Under the pieces are notes generated by a model, which was not told the origin of the DNA, searched no databases, and saw nothing but the letters and a program-made list of their open reading frames with translations. The position numbers and the translations under genes were made by a program. A stretch of 64,000 nt of DNA from contig NZ_NNRL01000159.1 in assembly GCF_002252505.1 (NCBI RefSeq), positions 186,001 to 250,000 on the forward strand. The letters run 5' to 3'. The DNA comes from Brucella grignonensis. Its GTDB lineage: Bacteria > Pseudomonadota > Alphaproteobacteria > Rhizobiales > Rhizobiaceae. This document shows positions 41,360 through 50,729 of this stretch, piece by piece; the stretch's first letter is position 1; each line of letters opens with the position of its first letter.

Positions 41360-42732
41360 GAGCGGTCACTTTCGGAAATGTTGACGGAAGAGCCGCCGCC
41401 GTGGCTGTCACCGGAGCGGACGGCATGGGCGGCCATGGTCGTGCCGTGATTGAGCGCGTGATTGAGCGCCTGGCGGCGGTGCATCTGCTGCGCCCATGCA
41501 GGTGGGCCGCCCGCCGGTACGGAGGCGGGTGCGGCAGCGCCGGCCACGCTCGTACCGCCAATGGTTCCCTGCGAGGACGATCCACCGGTGACGCCGAGCC
41601 CGGCGCGCGCGCCATCGGAGAAGCTGGATTTGACGTTTTCCGCTGCTTTCGAGGCCGTCCGTTTCAGGGGTGATGCGGCGGCGGAGGCTGCCGCGCGGGC
41701 AACACCGCCGAGGCCGGAGGCAACACCGGCAGCGCCGGACTGGCCAAGCGAACCGACACTGTAGGCGGCGCTCGCCGCACCTGCGGCGGCAGCACCGCCA
41801 CGGACAGCCGCAGTTCCACCCGACAGCGCCACTGCCCCTCCCTTCGTGGCCATGCCTGCGGCAGCGCCGCCGGCAAGCATCATGCCGCCAGCGGCGAGAC
41901 CGGTTCCAACTGCTGCACCTGCGCCAAGCTGCGGGCCGCCAGAAACAAGACCGGAAGCGATGCCGGGACCGAAGATGCCGAGGCCGAGAAGGGAAAGTGC
42001 GGCCAGCACGATCGCCATGGCGTCGTCGATGGTCGGCGTCACGCCGCCAAAACCGGCCGTAAACTGCGAGAACAATGTCGAGCCGATGCCGATGATGACG
42101 GCCAGCACCAGCACCTTGATGCCGGAGGAGACGACATTGCCAAGAACGCGCTCGGCCATGAAGGCGGTCTTGCCGAAGAGGCCGAAGGGGATGAGGACAA
42201 AGCCCGCCAGCGTGGTCAGCTTGAACTCGATCAGCGTGACGAAGAGCTGCACGGCGAGAATGAAGAAGGCCAGCAGTACCAGCGCCCAGGCGAACATCAG
42301 GCAGGCGATCTGGATGAAGTTCTCGAAAAACGACCAATAACCCATCATGTCCGAGATGGATTCGAGCAGCGGGCGACCGGCATCGAGGCCAGTCTGCGCC
42401 ACCTTGCCGGGCCGCAGCAGATCGGCGGCGGAAAAGCTGGTGCCCGAACCTTTCAGGCCAAGACCGGCGAAGCTGTCGAAGATGATCTGGGCGAGATTGT
42501 TCCAGTTGCCGATCAGGTATGCGAAGACCCCGACGAAGAGCGTCTTCTTGACCAGCCGGGCGATGATGTCGTCATCCGCACCCCAGGACCAGAACAGTGC
42601 CGCGAGCGTCACGTCGATGACGATCAGGGTGGTGGCGATGAAGGCGACCTCGCCGCCAAGCAGGCCGAAGCCGCTGTCGATGTAACTGGTGAAAACACCC
42701 AGAAAGTTGTCGATGACGCCGGTGCCGCCCAT
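41356..42732 (-). CDS. trbL: TrbL/VirB6, polytopic inner-membrane channel protein
   Basis: 458 aa with about six to seven hydrophobic helices in the first 300 residues (VAFIATTLIVIDVTLAALFW, FAWALVLLAFFILAVQLFVT and others), then an Ala/Gly/Ser-rich, low-complexity C-terminal tail, typical of TrbL. It forms the inner-membrane channel of the mating pore. Starts 3 bp after the trbK-like gene. Confidence 0.94.
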   Translation of the reverse strand: MGGTGVIDNFLGVFTSYIDSGFGLLGGEVAFIATTLIVIDVTLAALFWSWGADDDIIARLVKKTLFVGVFAYLIGNWNNLAQIIFDSFAGLGLKGSGTSFSAADLLRPGKVAQTGLDAGRPLLESISDMMGYWSFFENFIQIACLMFAWALVLLAFFILAVQLFVTLIEFKLTTLAGFVLIPFGLFGKTAFMAERVLGNVVSSGIKVLVLAVIIGIGSTLFSQFTAGFGGVTPTIDDAMAIVLAALSLLGLGIFGPGIASGLVSGGPQLGAGAAVGTGLAAGGMMLAGGAAAGMATKGGAVALSGGTAAVRGGAAAAGAASAAYSVGSLGQSGAAGVASGLGGVARAAASAAASPLKRTASKAAENVKSSFSDGARAGLGVTGGSSSQGTIGGTSVAGAAAPASVPAGGPPAWAQQMHRRQALNHALNHGTTMAAHAVRSGDSHGGGSSVNISESDRS

Positions 42733-42735
42733 GGT

Positions 42736-43023
42736 TCACTGTCCCCCGTTCTGATGCGGAGCGGCGGGCACCGGCGTCCGGCCGAGGAACCGGTCGCGGT
42801 TCTCGGCCCAGGTGGCGAGGCAGCCGGGATCGTTCACGGCGGCCTCGCCTAACTGCTGGCAGTGGCGCAGGCTCTGGCGCAGCGGATCGGCAGGCGCCTG
42901 AAGCGCCGGCGCCGGACGGGGCTGGGCTGGTTCGTCCTCGCGTGTCATTTCGATCACCGTCGCGGTGATGGCAATGGCCACGAATATGATCGCGCCCAGC
43001 CGCGCCAGCATCTTGCCGTCCAT
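42736..43023 (-). CDS. trbK: TrbK-alt, putative entry-exclusion protein
   Basis: 95 aa. An N-terminal membrane anchor (RLGAIIFVAIAITATVIEMT) is followed by a Pro/Ala linker and a short Cys-containing domain (LRQSLRHCQQLGEAAVNDPGC, LATWAENRDRFL with both Cys conserved). This is the TrbK-alt family found between trbJ and trbL. Thought to block redundant transfer into cells that already carry the element. Confidence 0.85.
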   Translation of the reverse strand: MDGKMLARLGAIIFVAIAITATVIEMTREDEPAQPRPAPALQAPADPLRQSLRHCQQLGEAAVNDPGCLATWAENRDRFLGRTPVPAAPHQNGGQ

Positions 43024-43043
43024 GTCGTGCCCCTCCTGTCCGA

Positions 43044-43826
43044 TCAGTTGTTGCCGTTGCCGAACATCCGGGCATTGCCAGGCTGATAGCCCGATCCCGG
43101 CGTCAGAAAGCGCTCGCGCTGGATGCGGCCCTGTTCGGCGGCGGTGGCACGCTCGGCCTCGATCAGGGCTTCGGAGCGACCATTGGCGGACATCAGCGCG
43201 ATAAGGTCGGAAAGCTGCTGCGACTGGAGCGCGAGAAGCTGATTGCCCGCCTGTGTCGCCTGCAACGCGCCGGTCGCGTTCTGGCTCTGCCCTACAAGGG
43301 CGGACATTTCAGCGCGGTTGGTGTCAATATTTCCGACGACACCGGCCTGCACGCGCATGGCGTCCTGCAAGCCGCCGACCGTATTCTGCCAGCGGGACCG
43401 CGCATCGGCGACGAGCTGGGCGTCGGTCGCGGACAGCAAAACCTTGCCGTATTTCTGCTGGAACATCTGATCGACGTTCTGCACGTCGAAGGCAATGTTC
43501 TGCGCCTGGGCCAGAAGCTGCTGCGTGCGCTGGACGTTCTGCTGCAAAGTCTGGAGCGAGGAATATGGCAGACTGGCGAGATTCTTCGCCTGATTGATCA
43601 GCATCTGCGCTTCATTCTGAAGAGAGGTGATCTGGTGGTTGATCTGCTCCAGCGTGCGGGCGGCGGTCAGAAGGTTCTGCGCATAATTGGTCGGATCGTA
43701 GACGATGCGACCGAAGCCAAAAGCGTGAGCGGGGCTTGTCAGCATGGGCGACAGGGCAACAGGCATGGCGAGCGCCAGTGCCAGCACGGATGCACTGACA
43801 TATCGGGAAACGGGGATACGGATCAT
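43044..43826 (-). CDS. trbJ: TrbJ/VirB5, minor pilus protein
   Basis: 260 aa with a cleavable signal peptide (ASVLALALAMPVALSPMLTS, PAHA) and then the TrbJ start IVYDPTNYAQNLLTAARTLE. The rest is a long Gln/Asn-rich coiled coil. VirB5-like proteins sit at the pilus tip and may contact recipients. Overlaps trbE by 4 bp. Confidence 0.93.
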   Translation of the reverse strand: MIRIPVSRYVSASVLALALAMPVALSPMLTSPAHAFGFGRIVYDPTNYAQNLLTAARTLEQINHQITSLQNEAQMLINQAKNLASLPYSSLQTLQQNVQRTQQLLAQAQNIAFDVQNVDQMFQQKYGKVLLSATDAQLVADARSRWQNTVGGLQDAMRVQAGVVGNIDTNRAEMSALVGQSQNATGALQATQAGNQLLALQSQQLSDLIALMSANGRSEALIEAERATAAEQGRIQRERFLTPGSGYQPGNARMFGNGNN

Positions 43827-46330
43827 GGCAGGGTCTCCTTTTCTTGGCTGTCATCTGGATGGATTTGATCTGGCGCGACCGGCACAGCGGGCTCAGTCCG
43901 TTCGACAAGATTGGTGAGGTTCGGGATCAGATCGACGGCCCATTCGACGCCTCGATCGCGCAGCCAGGCCGCGAGAAAGCCGTCCTGCCCATGCTCGGCG
44001 ACGAGTTCGGCGATACGGGTCTGATCGGATTTGGATGATGCGGCGCAGAGCGCGAGACCAACTTCGCTGAGGCCAAGCTCGAAAAGGCGATTGCCGCGCC
44101 GCGACTGGCAGTAGTAGTCCCGCTTGGGCGTGGCCCGCGCGAGGATCTCGATTTGCCGGTCATTAAGGCCGAAGCGGCGGTAGATTGCCGTGATCTGCGG
44201 CTCGATGGCGCGTTCGTTCGGCAGCAGCAGCCGCGTCGGGCAACTTTCGATGATGGCAGACGCGATATTGCTGCCATCGATGTCGGAAAGTGACTGCGTG
44301 GCGAAAATGACGGAAGCGTTCTTCTTCCTGAGCGTCTTCAGCCATTCGCGGAGCTGATTGGCGAAACCTTCGTCATCCAGCGCCAGCCAGCCTTCGTCGA
44401 TGATCAGCAGCGTTGGCCGCCCGTCGAGTCGGTCGCCAATGCGGTGAAACAGATAGGACAGGACGGCAGGCGCAGCCCCTGTGCCGACCAGCCCCTCGAT
44501 CTCGAAGGCCTGTACATCGGCTGATCCGAGATGTTCGGCCTCCGCATCGAGCAACCGGCCATAGGCGCCGCCAATGCAGTAAGGGCGCAGTGCTTGTTTC
44601 AGATCGTTGGATTGCAGCAGCACGGCGAGGCCGGTGATGGTCCGTTCCCCCGCCGGGGCGGATGCCAGCGAAGTCAGCGCCGTCCAGATGTGTTCCTTCA
44701 CCTCCGGCGTGATGGTCACGCCCTCGCGCATCAAGATTGCGGCGATCCAGTCGGCGGCCCAGGACCGCTCATAGGCGTCATCGATCCGCGCCAGCGGTTG
44801 CAGGGAAACGGACGCCTCGTCCCCTTCGGTCAGCCCACCGCCCAGATCATGCCAGTCGCCGCCCATGGCGAGCGCAGATGCCCTGATCGAGCCACCGAAA
44901 TCGAAAGCGAAGATCTGGCTGCGATCATAGCGACGAAACTGCAGCGCCATCAGCGCCAGCAGCACGGACTTGCCCGCGCCGGTCGGGCCGACGACAAGCG
45001 TATGGCCGACATCGCCGACATGAAGGGAAAGCCGGAACGGTGTCGAACCCTCGGTCTTGCCGTAAAGCAAGGGGGGCGCTCCGAGATGTTCGTTCCGTTC
45101 CGGCCCCGCCCACACGGCCGATAGCGGGATCATGTGGGCAAGGTTGAGCGTCGAGACCGGCGGCTGCCGGACGTTCGCGTAGGCGTGTCCGGGCAAGGAG
45201 CCGAGCCAGGCATCGACAGCATTGACGGTTTCCGGCATGGCCGTGAAATCGCGGCCCTGGATGATCTTCTCGACCAGCCGCAGTTTCTCGTCAGCGATGC
45301 GCGGGTTGGCATCCCAAACGGTGACGGTTGCGGTGACATAGGCCATGCCGGCCATGTCGGCGCCAAGTTCCTGCAGGGCCATGTCGGCGTCGAGCGCCTT
45401 GTTCGACGCATCCGTGTCCACCAACGCGGATTGCTCGTTGGTCATCACCTCTCTCAGGATCGCGGCGATGGACTTACGCTTGGCGAACCACTGGCGACGG
45501 ATCTTGGTCAGCAGCTTCGTGGCGTCCGTCTTGTCCATCAGGATCGCGCGGGTCGACCAGCGGTAGGGAAAGGCTAGCCGGTTCATATCGTCGAGAAGGC
45601 CGGGCGTCGTCGCGGTCGGGAAGCCTGTAATAGTCAGGATACGTAGATGCTGATCGCCAAGACGCGGCTCTAGCCCGCCGGTCAGCGGCTGATCGGCTAG
45701 CAGCGCGTCGAGATGCATCGGCACTTCCGGCACGCGCACGCGGTGGCGGTTGGTGGAAATCGTAGAGTGGAGATAGGTCAGCGTCGCGGCGTCATTGATC
45801 CAGTGGCATTCGGGCATGAAGCCATCGAGCAGGGCCAGCACGCGGTCGGTGCGGTCGATGAAGCCGCGCATCAGCTCCCATGGATTGACGCCGGATTGCT
45901 CACGGCCCTCATAGAGCCAGGTCTCGGCGCGAGCCGCATCTTCGGCGGGTGGCAGCCAGAGGAAGGTCAGGAAGTAGCCTGACACGAAATGCGTGCCCGC
46001 TTCCTCGAAGGCAGCTTTGCGCTCGGCATCGACCAGAGCGGAGGCCGGATCAGGAAATTGGCTGCCGGGATAGGTCGCGGCTTCGCTTCGTTGTGCCTCA
46101 ACAAAGATCGACCAGCCGGAGCCGAGGCGGCGCACGGCGTTGTTGATACGCCCGGCGACCGCGACTAGTTCGGCGGCAACAGCGGAATCCAGATCCGGCC
46201 CGCGAAACTTCGCAGTCCTCTGGAAACTGCCGTCCTTGTTCAGCACGACGCCCGAGCCAACCAGCGCGGCCCAGGGCAGGAAATCCGCGAGGTGGGTAGC
46301 GGTACGGCGATATTCGGTGAGGTTCATCAT
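43823..46330 (-). CDS. trbE: TrbE/VirB4, secretion ATPase
   Basis: 835 aa from ATG 46330 (MMNLTEYRRTATHLADFLPW), 10 bp after the trbD stop. A further 63 codons upstream lie inside trbD and are not used. Walker A VVGPTGAGKSVLLALMALQF, Walker B LLIIDEGWLAL, then FATQSLSDI. Drives pilus assembly and substrate transfer together with TrbB and TraG. Confidence 0.95.
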   Translation of the reverse strand: MMNLTEYRRTATHLADFLPWAALVGSGVVLNKDGSFQRTAKFRGPDLDSAVAAELVAVAGRINNAVRRLGSGWSIFVEAQRSEAATYPGSQFPDPASALVDAERKAAFEEAGTHFVSGYFLTFLWLPPAEDAARAETWLYEGREQSGVNPWELMRGFIDRTDRVLALLDGFMPECHWINDAATLTYLHSTISTNRHRVRVPEVPMHLDALLADQPLTGGLEPRLGDQHLRILTITGFPTATTPGLLDDMNRLAFPYRWSTRAILMDKTDATKLLTKIRRQWFAKRKSIAAILREVMTNEQSALVDTDASNKALDADMALQELGADMAGMAYVTATVTVWDANPRIADEKLRLVEKIIQGRDFTAMPETVNAVDAWLGSLPGHAYANVRQPPVSTLNLAHMIPLSAVWAGPERNEHLGAPPLLYGKTEGSTPFRLSLHVGDVGHTLVVGPTGAGKSVLLALMALQFRRYDRSQIFAFDFGGSIRASALAMGGDWHDLGGGLTEGDEASVSLQPLARIDDAYERSWAADWIAAILMREGVTITPEVKEHIWTALTSLASAPAGERTITGLAVLLQSNDLKQALRPYCIGGAYGRLLDAEAEHLGSADVQAFEIEGLVGTGAAPAVLSYLFHRIGDRLDGRPTLLIIDEGWLALDDEGFANQLREWLKTLRKKNASVIFATQSLSDIDGSNIASAIIESCPTRLLLPNERAIEPQITAIYRRFGLNDRQIEILARATPKRDYYCQSRRGNRLFELGLSEVGLALCAASSKSDQTRIAELVAEHGQDGFLAAWLRDRGVEWAVDLIPNLTNLVERTEPAVPVAPDQIHPDDSQEKETLP

Positions 46331-46340
46331 GGCTGCGCCC

Positions 46341-46622
46341 TCACACCGACAGATGACCGGGTATGCGCAGATGCCTACGGCCCACCTCGACAAAAAGCGG
46401 ATCGCGTTTGGCAGCCCATACCGCGAGGAAATGACCGACCGCCCAGATGGCGATGCCAACCAGCCAGAGACGAAGGCCGAGGCCGACGGCGCCGGCCAGT
46501 GTGCCGTTGACGATGGCAATCGAACGCGGTGCGCCGCCGAGCAGGATATGCTCGGTCAGCGCCCGGTGAACCGGGATGGAGAAGCCCGGCACCGCATCGA
46601 GCTGTTCAAACCCGCCCGCCAT
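46341..46622 (-). CDS. trbD: TrbD/VirB3, inner-membrane protein
   Basis: 93 aa from ATG 46622, overlapping the trbC stop. It begins GFSIPVHRALTEHILLGGAP, the VirB3/TrbD signature, and has one long or two short membrane helices (LAGAVGLGLRLWLVGIAIWA). The frame continues upstream through trbC but only this part is a gene. Works with TrbE. Confidence 0.93.
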   Translation of the reverse strand: MAGGFEQLDAVPGFSIPVHRALTEHILLGGAPRSIAIVNGTLAGAVGLGLRLWLVGIAIWAVGHFLAVWAAKRDPLFVEVGRRHLRIPGHLSV

Positions 46623-46954
46623 CAGATGAGCGCCCCGCCGCCGAACGAGAAGAACGACAGGAAGAAGCTCGACGCGGCGAAGGCGATGGACAGGCCGAAG
46701 ACGATCTGGATCAGGCGGCGGAAGCCGCCGGAGGTATCGCCGAAGGCCAGCGCCAGGCCGGTGGCGATGATGACGATGACGGCGATGATCTTGGCGACAG
46801 GACCCTCGATCGACTGGAGGATCGACTGAAGCGGGGCCTCCCAGGGCATGGAGGAGCCGGAGGCGTGTGCGGCAGGCGCCAGCATCAGACTGATGGAAAC
46901 AGTGGCAGCGGCGGTTGCCATGATGCGGCAGCCGCGTGAAATCGAGCGGATCAT
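46622..46954 (-). CDS. trbC: TrbC/VirB2, major pilin
   Basis: 110 aa. A long signal peptide (AAATVSISLMLAPAAHA) is followed by a small pilin with two hydrophobic helices (AKIIAVIVIIATGLALAFGD and LIQIVFGLSIAFAASSFFLS) around a Gly-rich turn, the VirB2 layout. Overlaps trbB by 4 bp. Confidence 0.94.
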   Translation of the reverse strand: MIRSISRGCRIMATAAATVSISLMLAPAAHASGSSMPWEAPLQSILQSIEGPVAKIIAVIVIIATGLALAFGDTSGGFRRLIQIVFGLSIAFAASSFFLSFFSFGGGALI

Positions 46955-47958
46955 GAAGGGTTTCCTTTCGGGGTGGTTGCCAAAGTACTGGGATGCGTGA
47001 TGGCGTAGTCACCGTCCGGACCCAGCCCATCGACGCGGGCGAGTTCGACCAGGCGGCGGGACGATCCACGTCCGGCAAGAACAGCGACAAGGTCGATGGT
47101 TTCGGCGATCAGGGCGCGCGGGACGGTGATGACGGCTTCCTGGATGAGCTGTTCGAGGCGTCGCAGCGCGCCAATGCCGGAACCGGCATGGATGGTGCCG
47201 ATTCCGCCCGGATGGCCGGTACCCCATGCTTTGAGCAGATCGAGGGCTTCGGACCCGCGCACCTCCCCGACCGGGATGCGATCAGGACGCAGGCGCAGCG
47301 AGGAGCGCACCAGATCGGAGAGCGTCGCCACGCCATCCTTGGTGCGCATGGCGACGAGATTAGGCGCGGCGCATTGCAGTTCGCGCGTGTCTTCAATGAT
47401 CACGACGCGATCCGAAGTCTTGGCGACTTCTGCCAGCAGCGCGTTGGTCAGCGTGGTCTTGCCAGTGGAGGTGCCGCCCGCGACGAGGATATTGGCCCGC
47501 GTGGCGACGTTCAGGCGCAACACCTCGGCCTGAGGGCTGGTCATGATCCCGGCGTTTACATAGTCGTCGAGCGTGAACACCGCGACGGCGGGCTTGCGGA
47601 TGGCAAAGGTCGGCGCCGTGACAACAGGCGGCAGCAACCCTTCGAAGCGCTCTCCGGTCTCAGGCAGTTCGGCCGATACACGCGGACTTCGGGTATGAAC
47701 TTCGACGCCAACATGATGGGCGACCAACCGGACGATCCGCTCGCCATCAGCCGCAGACAGCCTCTCCCCCGTATTGGCCAGACCTTCGGAGAGCCGATCC
47801 ACCCAGATGCGGCCATCGGGGTTCAGCATCACCTCGACGACAGCCGGATCTTCCAGAAACCGGGCAATCGATGCCCCGAGTGCGGTGCGCAGCATCCGCG
47901 CACCACGCGCAATCGTCTCGGGTTTCTGATGTGATGCGGTCATGGCGGCCCCGTTCAT
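46951..47958 (-). CDS. trbB: TrbB/VirB11, hexameric traffic ATPase
   Basis: 335 aa. Walker [19 protein letters not shown], Asp box IEDTRELQ, Walker [18 protein letters not shown] and the His box [12 protein letters not shown], all VirB11 marks. First gene of the trb operon; a weak tra-box-like palindrome and a hairpin lie upstream. An ATG five codons downstream (MTASHQ) is an equally good start. Confidence 0.95.
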   Translation of the reverse strand: MNGAAMTASHQKPETIARGARMLRTALGASIARFLEDPAVVEVMLNPDGRIWVDRLSEGLANTGERLSAADGERIVRLVAHHVGVEVHTRSPRVSAELPETGERFEGLLPPVVTAPTFAIRKPAVAVFTLDDYVNAGIMTSPQAEVLRLNVATRANILVAGGTSTGKTTLTNALLAEVAKTSDRVVIIEDTRELQCAAPNLVAMRTKDGVATLSDLVRSSLRLRPDRIPVGEVRGSEALDLLKAWGTGHPGGIGTIHAGSGIGALRRLEQLIQEAVITVPRALIAETIDLVAVLAGRGSSRRLVELARVDGLGPDGDYAITHPSTLATTPKGNPS

Positions 47959-47978
47959 GGCGGGACGCGCAAAAGACG

Positions 47979-48051
47979 GACCCCGGATTGGGGTCGATTA
48001 AAAGAACCTGATTTAGGGCCGTTTCAACAGATGTTTGTGCGCATGCGGGCA
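47979..48051 (-). promoter_or_regulatory. Upstream region of trb operon with palindromes
   Basis: Two structures. TGTGCGCATGCGGGCA at 48036-48051 has half-sites matching 6 of 8 and resembles the TraR box core (TGTGCAGATCTGCACA). The perfect hairpin GACCCC-ggatt-GGGGTC spans 47979-47994 and could attenuate. In related ICEs trb operons are under TraR quorum control, but no traR is in this window. Confidence 0.35.
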
Positions 48052-48089
48052 TCGGCGGCTGACGGCGGCAAATCGGATGGATCGAACGT

Positions 48090-48551
48090 TCAGGGCTGGT
48101 TTCCATCGGCTTCAGCCTGGCGTTGCGCCGAATGATCGTGGGGCGTATCCACATCCCGTGATAGTTCTTTCAGGAACCTGTCGCCAGTTGCAAGACGCCT
48201 GCCCAGCGTCTGCATGAAGCCTTCGAAGCGCTCGTTGCCCTTGATGCGTGCCGACTGTTTCGCGCTGTCTGACAGCGGCGGCGTCATGGTGAGCCAGAAT
48301 TGTACGAACAGCGAAAGCGTCTCGCCGAGGATGGCGACATCTTCGTCCAGCATGTCGAACTGGCGGCCAAGCTTGTCCAGGCGTCGCGACATTGCGGCTT
48401 CCAGCCGTTCGGTCGTGTCACCGGACAGGAAGGATGCGACCGCCGCCTCGATCACTGCGGATTTGGAAACATTGCGGCGCAGCGCCAGGCCTTCGACCTG
48501 CTTCAGCAGATCCGGGGAGAAGTAGACGTTCATGCGGGTGCGGCTCGTCAT
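48090..48551 (-). CDS. CopG/ribbon-helix-helix protein between traG and trbB
   Basis: 153 aa from ATG 48551, chosen because GAAGGAAGA precedes it; a start 18 bp earlier would overlap traG. The N-terminus is a ribbon-helix-helix (RMNVYFSPDLLKQVEGLALR, RNVSKSAVIEAAVASFL), followed by a helical region. Proteins of this type sit between traG and trbB in many alphaproteobacterial ICEs and may regulate transfer or help the relaxosome. Confidence 0.85.
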   Translation of the reverse strand: MTSRTRMNVYFSPDLLKQVEGLALRRNVSKSAVIEAAVASFLSGDTTERLEAAMSRRLDKLGRQFDMLDEDVAILGETLSLFVQFWLTMTPPLSDSAKQSARIKGNERFEGFMQTLGRRLATGDRFLKELSRDVDTPHDHSAQRQAEADGNQP

Positions 48552-48565
48552 GCCTGTCTTCCTTC

Positions 48566-50554
48566 TCAAAGGTCGATGCCGTCATTGGGGTCGAGAGATG
48601 CCTGCCGCGCGACCATGCGCATCCGCTGACGCATGGCGCGGGCCTTGGCGGCATCGACGTCGGGCTCATCATCGAGAAAGTCGAACTCCTGCGATGGCGG
48701 CGGTGGTGCCGGGATGATTTCCTCATGCTCGGGAAGCTCCGGCTCACGACGGATACCGGCATTGGCAGGATCGCCGTCGGACGTGTTCGACGCGGGTCCG
48801 TGGCCAACCGTGGGCGTAACAACACGGCTCGTCCAGTCGTCTGGTGCCGATGTTTCCATCTTCACCGACTGCTTGCGTAGATCGGGCGGCGGCAGCACCC
48901 GTTCCTGAAGCCGCGCATCGGCATAGTAGCGCGCCTTGGCGGCGCGGATGGGCGGCACACCCGCTACCATGACGATCTCGTCGGTTGGCGGAAGCTGCAT
49001 GATTTCGCCCGGTGTCAGGAGTGGCCGCGCCGTTTCCTGCCGCGACACCATAAGGTGCCCCAGCCATGGCGCGAGGCGATGGCCCGCATAGTTGGTGGAA
49101 TCGCGCATTTCCGTGGCCGTGCCGAGCGCGTCACTGATCCGTTTGGCGGTGCGTTCATCGTTGGCAGCAAAGGCGACACGCACATGGCAGTTGTCGAGAA
49201 TGGCGTTGTTCTGCCCATAGGCGCGCTCGATCTGGTTGAGCGACTGCGCGATCAGGAACGCTTTGAGGCCGTAGCCGGCCATGAAGGCGAGCGCCGATTC
49301 AAAGAAATCAAGCCGCCCGAGCGCGGGGAACTCGTCCAGCATCAACAGGAGACGATGGCGTTTTCCGGTGGTTTCCAGTTCCTCGGTCAGCCGCCGCCCG
49401 ACCTGATTGAGGATCAGACGGATCAGCGGCTTGGTCCGGTTGATGTCCGAGGGCGGTACGACGAGGTAGAGGCTGACCGGTTCTTTTGCTCCGACCAGAT
49501 CAGCAATGCGCCAGTCGCAGCGGGCCGTCACGCGGGCCACGACCGGATCTCGGTAGAGACCGAGAAAGGACATCGCCGTGGACAGCACGCCGGAGCGTTC
49601 GTTCTCGGACTTGTTAAGCAGTTCGCGTGCCGATGAGGCGATGACGGGATGCACACCGGCTTCGCCCAGATGCGGCGTGTCCATCATGGCGCGCAAGGTC
49701 GCCTCGACCGGACGGCGCGGATCGGACAGAAAGCTCGCGACCCCCGCCAGCGTCTTGTCCTTCTCGGCATAGAGAACATGCAGGATGGCGCCGACCAGTA
49801 GCGAATGGCTGGTCTTTTCCCAATGGTTGCGCTTGTCGAGACTGCCCTCGGGATCGACCAGAATATCCGCGATGTTCTGGACATCGCGGACTTCCCACTC
49901 CCCCTGACGGACTTCCAGCAGCGGGTTGTAAGCTGCGGAATGCACATTGGTCGGATCGAACAGCAGGACGCGGCCGTGATGGGACCGGAAGCCGGCCGTC
50001 AGATTCCAGTTCTCCCCCTTGATGTCGTGCACGATGCAACTTCCCGGCCAGGTCAGCAGCGTCGGCACAACGAGACCGACGCCTTTGCCTGATCGGGTGG
50101 GCGCGAAACAAAGGACATGCTCGGGGCCGTCGTGCCGGAGATAGTCCTTGCTGTGCCTGCCAAGGACCACGTCATCGGGACCGAGCAGTCCGGCAGCATG
50201 GATTTCCTTGTCCTCGGCCCATCGCGCAGAACCGTAGGTGGCGACGTTGCGCGCCTCGCGCGCCCGGATGATCGACATGAAAAAAGCGGCGGCGATAGCG
50301 AACAACGCCCCGGACGTGGCGATGAACGCGCCCTCGGTGAAAATACCGGGCGCATAGGCGTCATAGGAAAACCACCACCAGAAGAAGGCCGGAGGATAAT
50401 AGACCGGCCATCCCGCAACATCGAACCATGGATTGCCGAGCTGGGGCTGAAAGCCAAGGCGGAAGGCCACCCATTGTGTCGAAGTCCAGACCATCACCAG
50501 GACAATGGTGAATACGACAATGATCTGGCCCCAGAGTATTCGGCCACCACGCAT
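48566..50554 (-). CDS. traG: TraG/VirD4, type IV coupling protein
   Basis: 662 aa from ATG 50554; a start six codons earlier (50572) is possible. Two membrane helices (IIVVFTIVLVMVWTSTQWVA; GALFAIAAAFFMSI), then Walker A APTRSGKGVGLVVPTLL, Walker B LLLMLDEFPALGRL and the conserved FLIAQSLNQIERAYG. Links the relaxase-DNA complex to the Trb channel. The acidic, Pro-rich C-terminus is variable. Confidence 0.95.
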   Translation of the reverse strand: MRGGRILWGQIIVVFTIVLVMVWTSTQWVAFRLGFQPQLGNPWFDVAGWPVYYPPAFFWWWFSYDAYAPGIFTEGAFIATSGALFAIAAAFFMSIIRAREARNVATYGSARWAEDKEIHAAGLLGPDDVVLGRHSKDYLRHDGPEHVLCFAPTRSGKGVGLVVPTLLTWPGSCIVHDIKGENWNLTAGFRSHHGRVLLFDPTNVHSAAYNPLLEVRQGEWEVRDVQNIADILVDPEGSLDKRNHWEKTSHSLLVGAILHVLYAEKDKTLAGVASFLSDPRRPVEATLRAMMDTPHLGEAGVHPVIASSARELLNKSENERSGVLSTAMSFLGLYRDPVVARVTARCDWRIADLVGAKEPVSLYLVVPPSDINRTKPLIRLILNQVGRRLTEELETTGKRHRLLLMLDEFPALGRLDFFESALAFMAGYGLKAFLIAQSLNQIERAYGQNNAILDNCHVRVAFAANDERTAKRISDALGTATEMRDSTNYAGHRLAPWLGHLMVSRQETARPLLTPGEIMQLPPTDEIVMVAGVPPIRAAKARYYADARLQERVLPPPDLRKQSVKMETSAPDDWTSRVVTPTVGHGPASNTSDGDPANAGIRREPELPEHEEIIPAPPPPSQEFDFLDDEPDVDAAKARAMRQRMRMVARQASLDPNDGIDL

Positions 50555-50729
50555 ACAGGCTCCAATCGGCAAGAGAGTCGGAGCCGATCAAAGAATAGAC
50601 GTTTTCGAAAGCGGCAACAGGAAAAGCAGGGATGCCGTGTTGCCGGATACTATCGGCGGCACATCGGACAGGCCCTTTCAGATGCCGATGTCGACAGAAC
50701 AATTTGCGAGGTGCCAGATCGGCAAAGGC

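Noticed and set aside
46331-47090. Longer starts for trbD and trbE that run through the gene upstream
   Set aside because: The extra residues are out-of-frame translations of neighbouring trb genes; short overlaps (ATGA/TGATG) give the natural starts.
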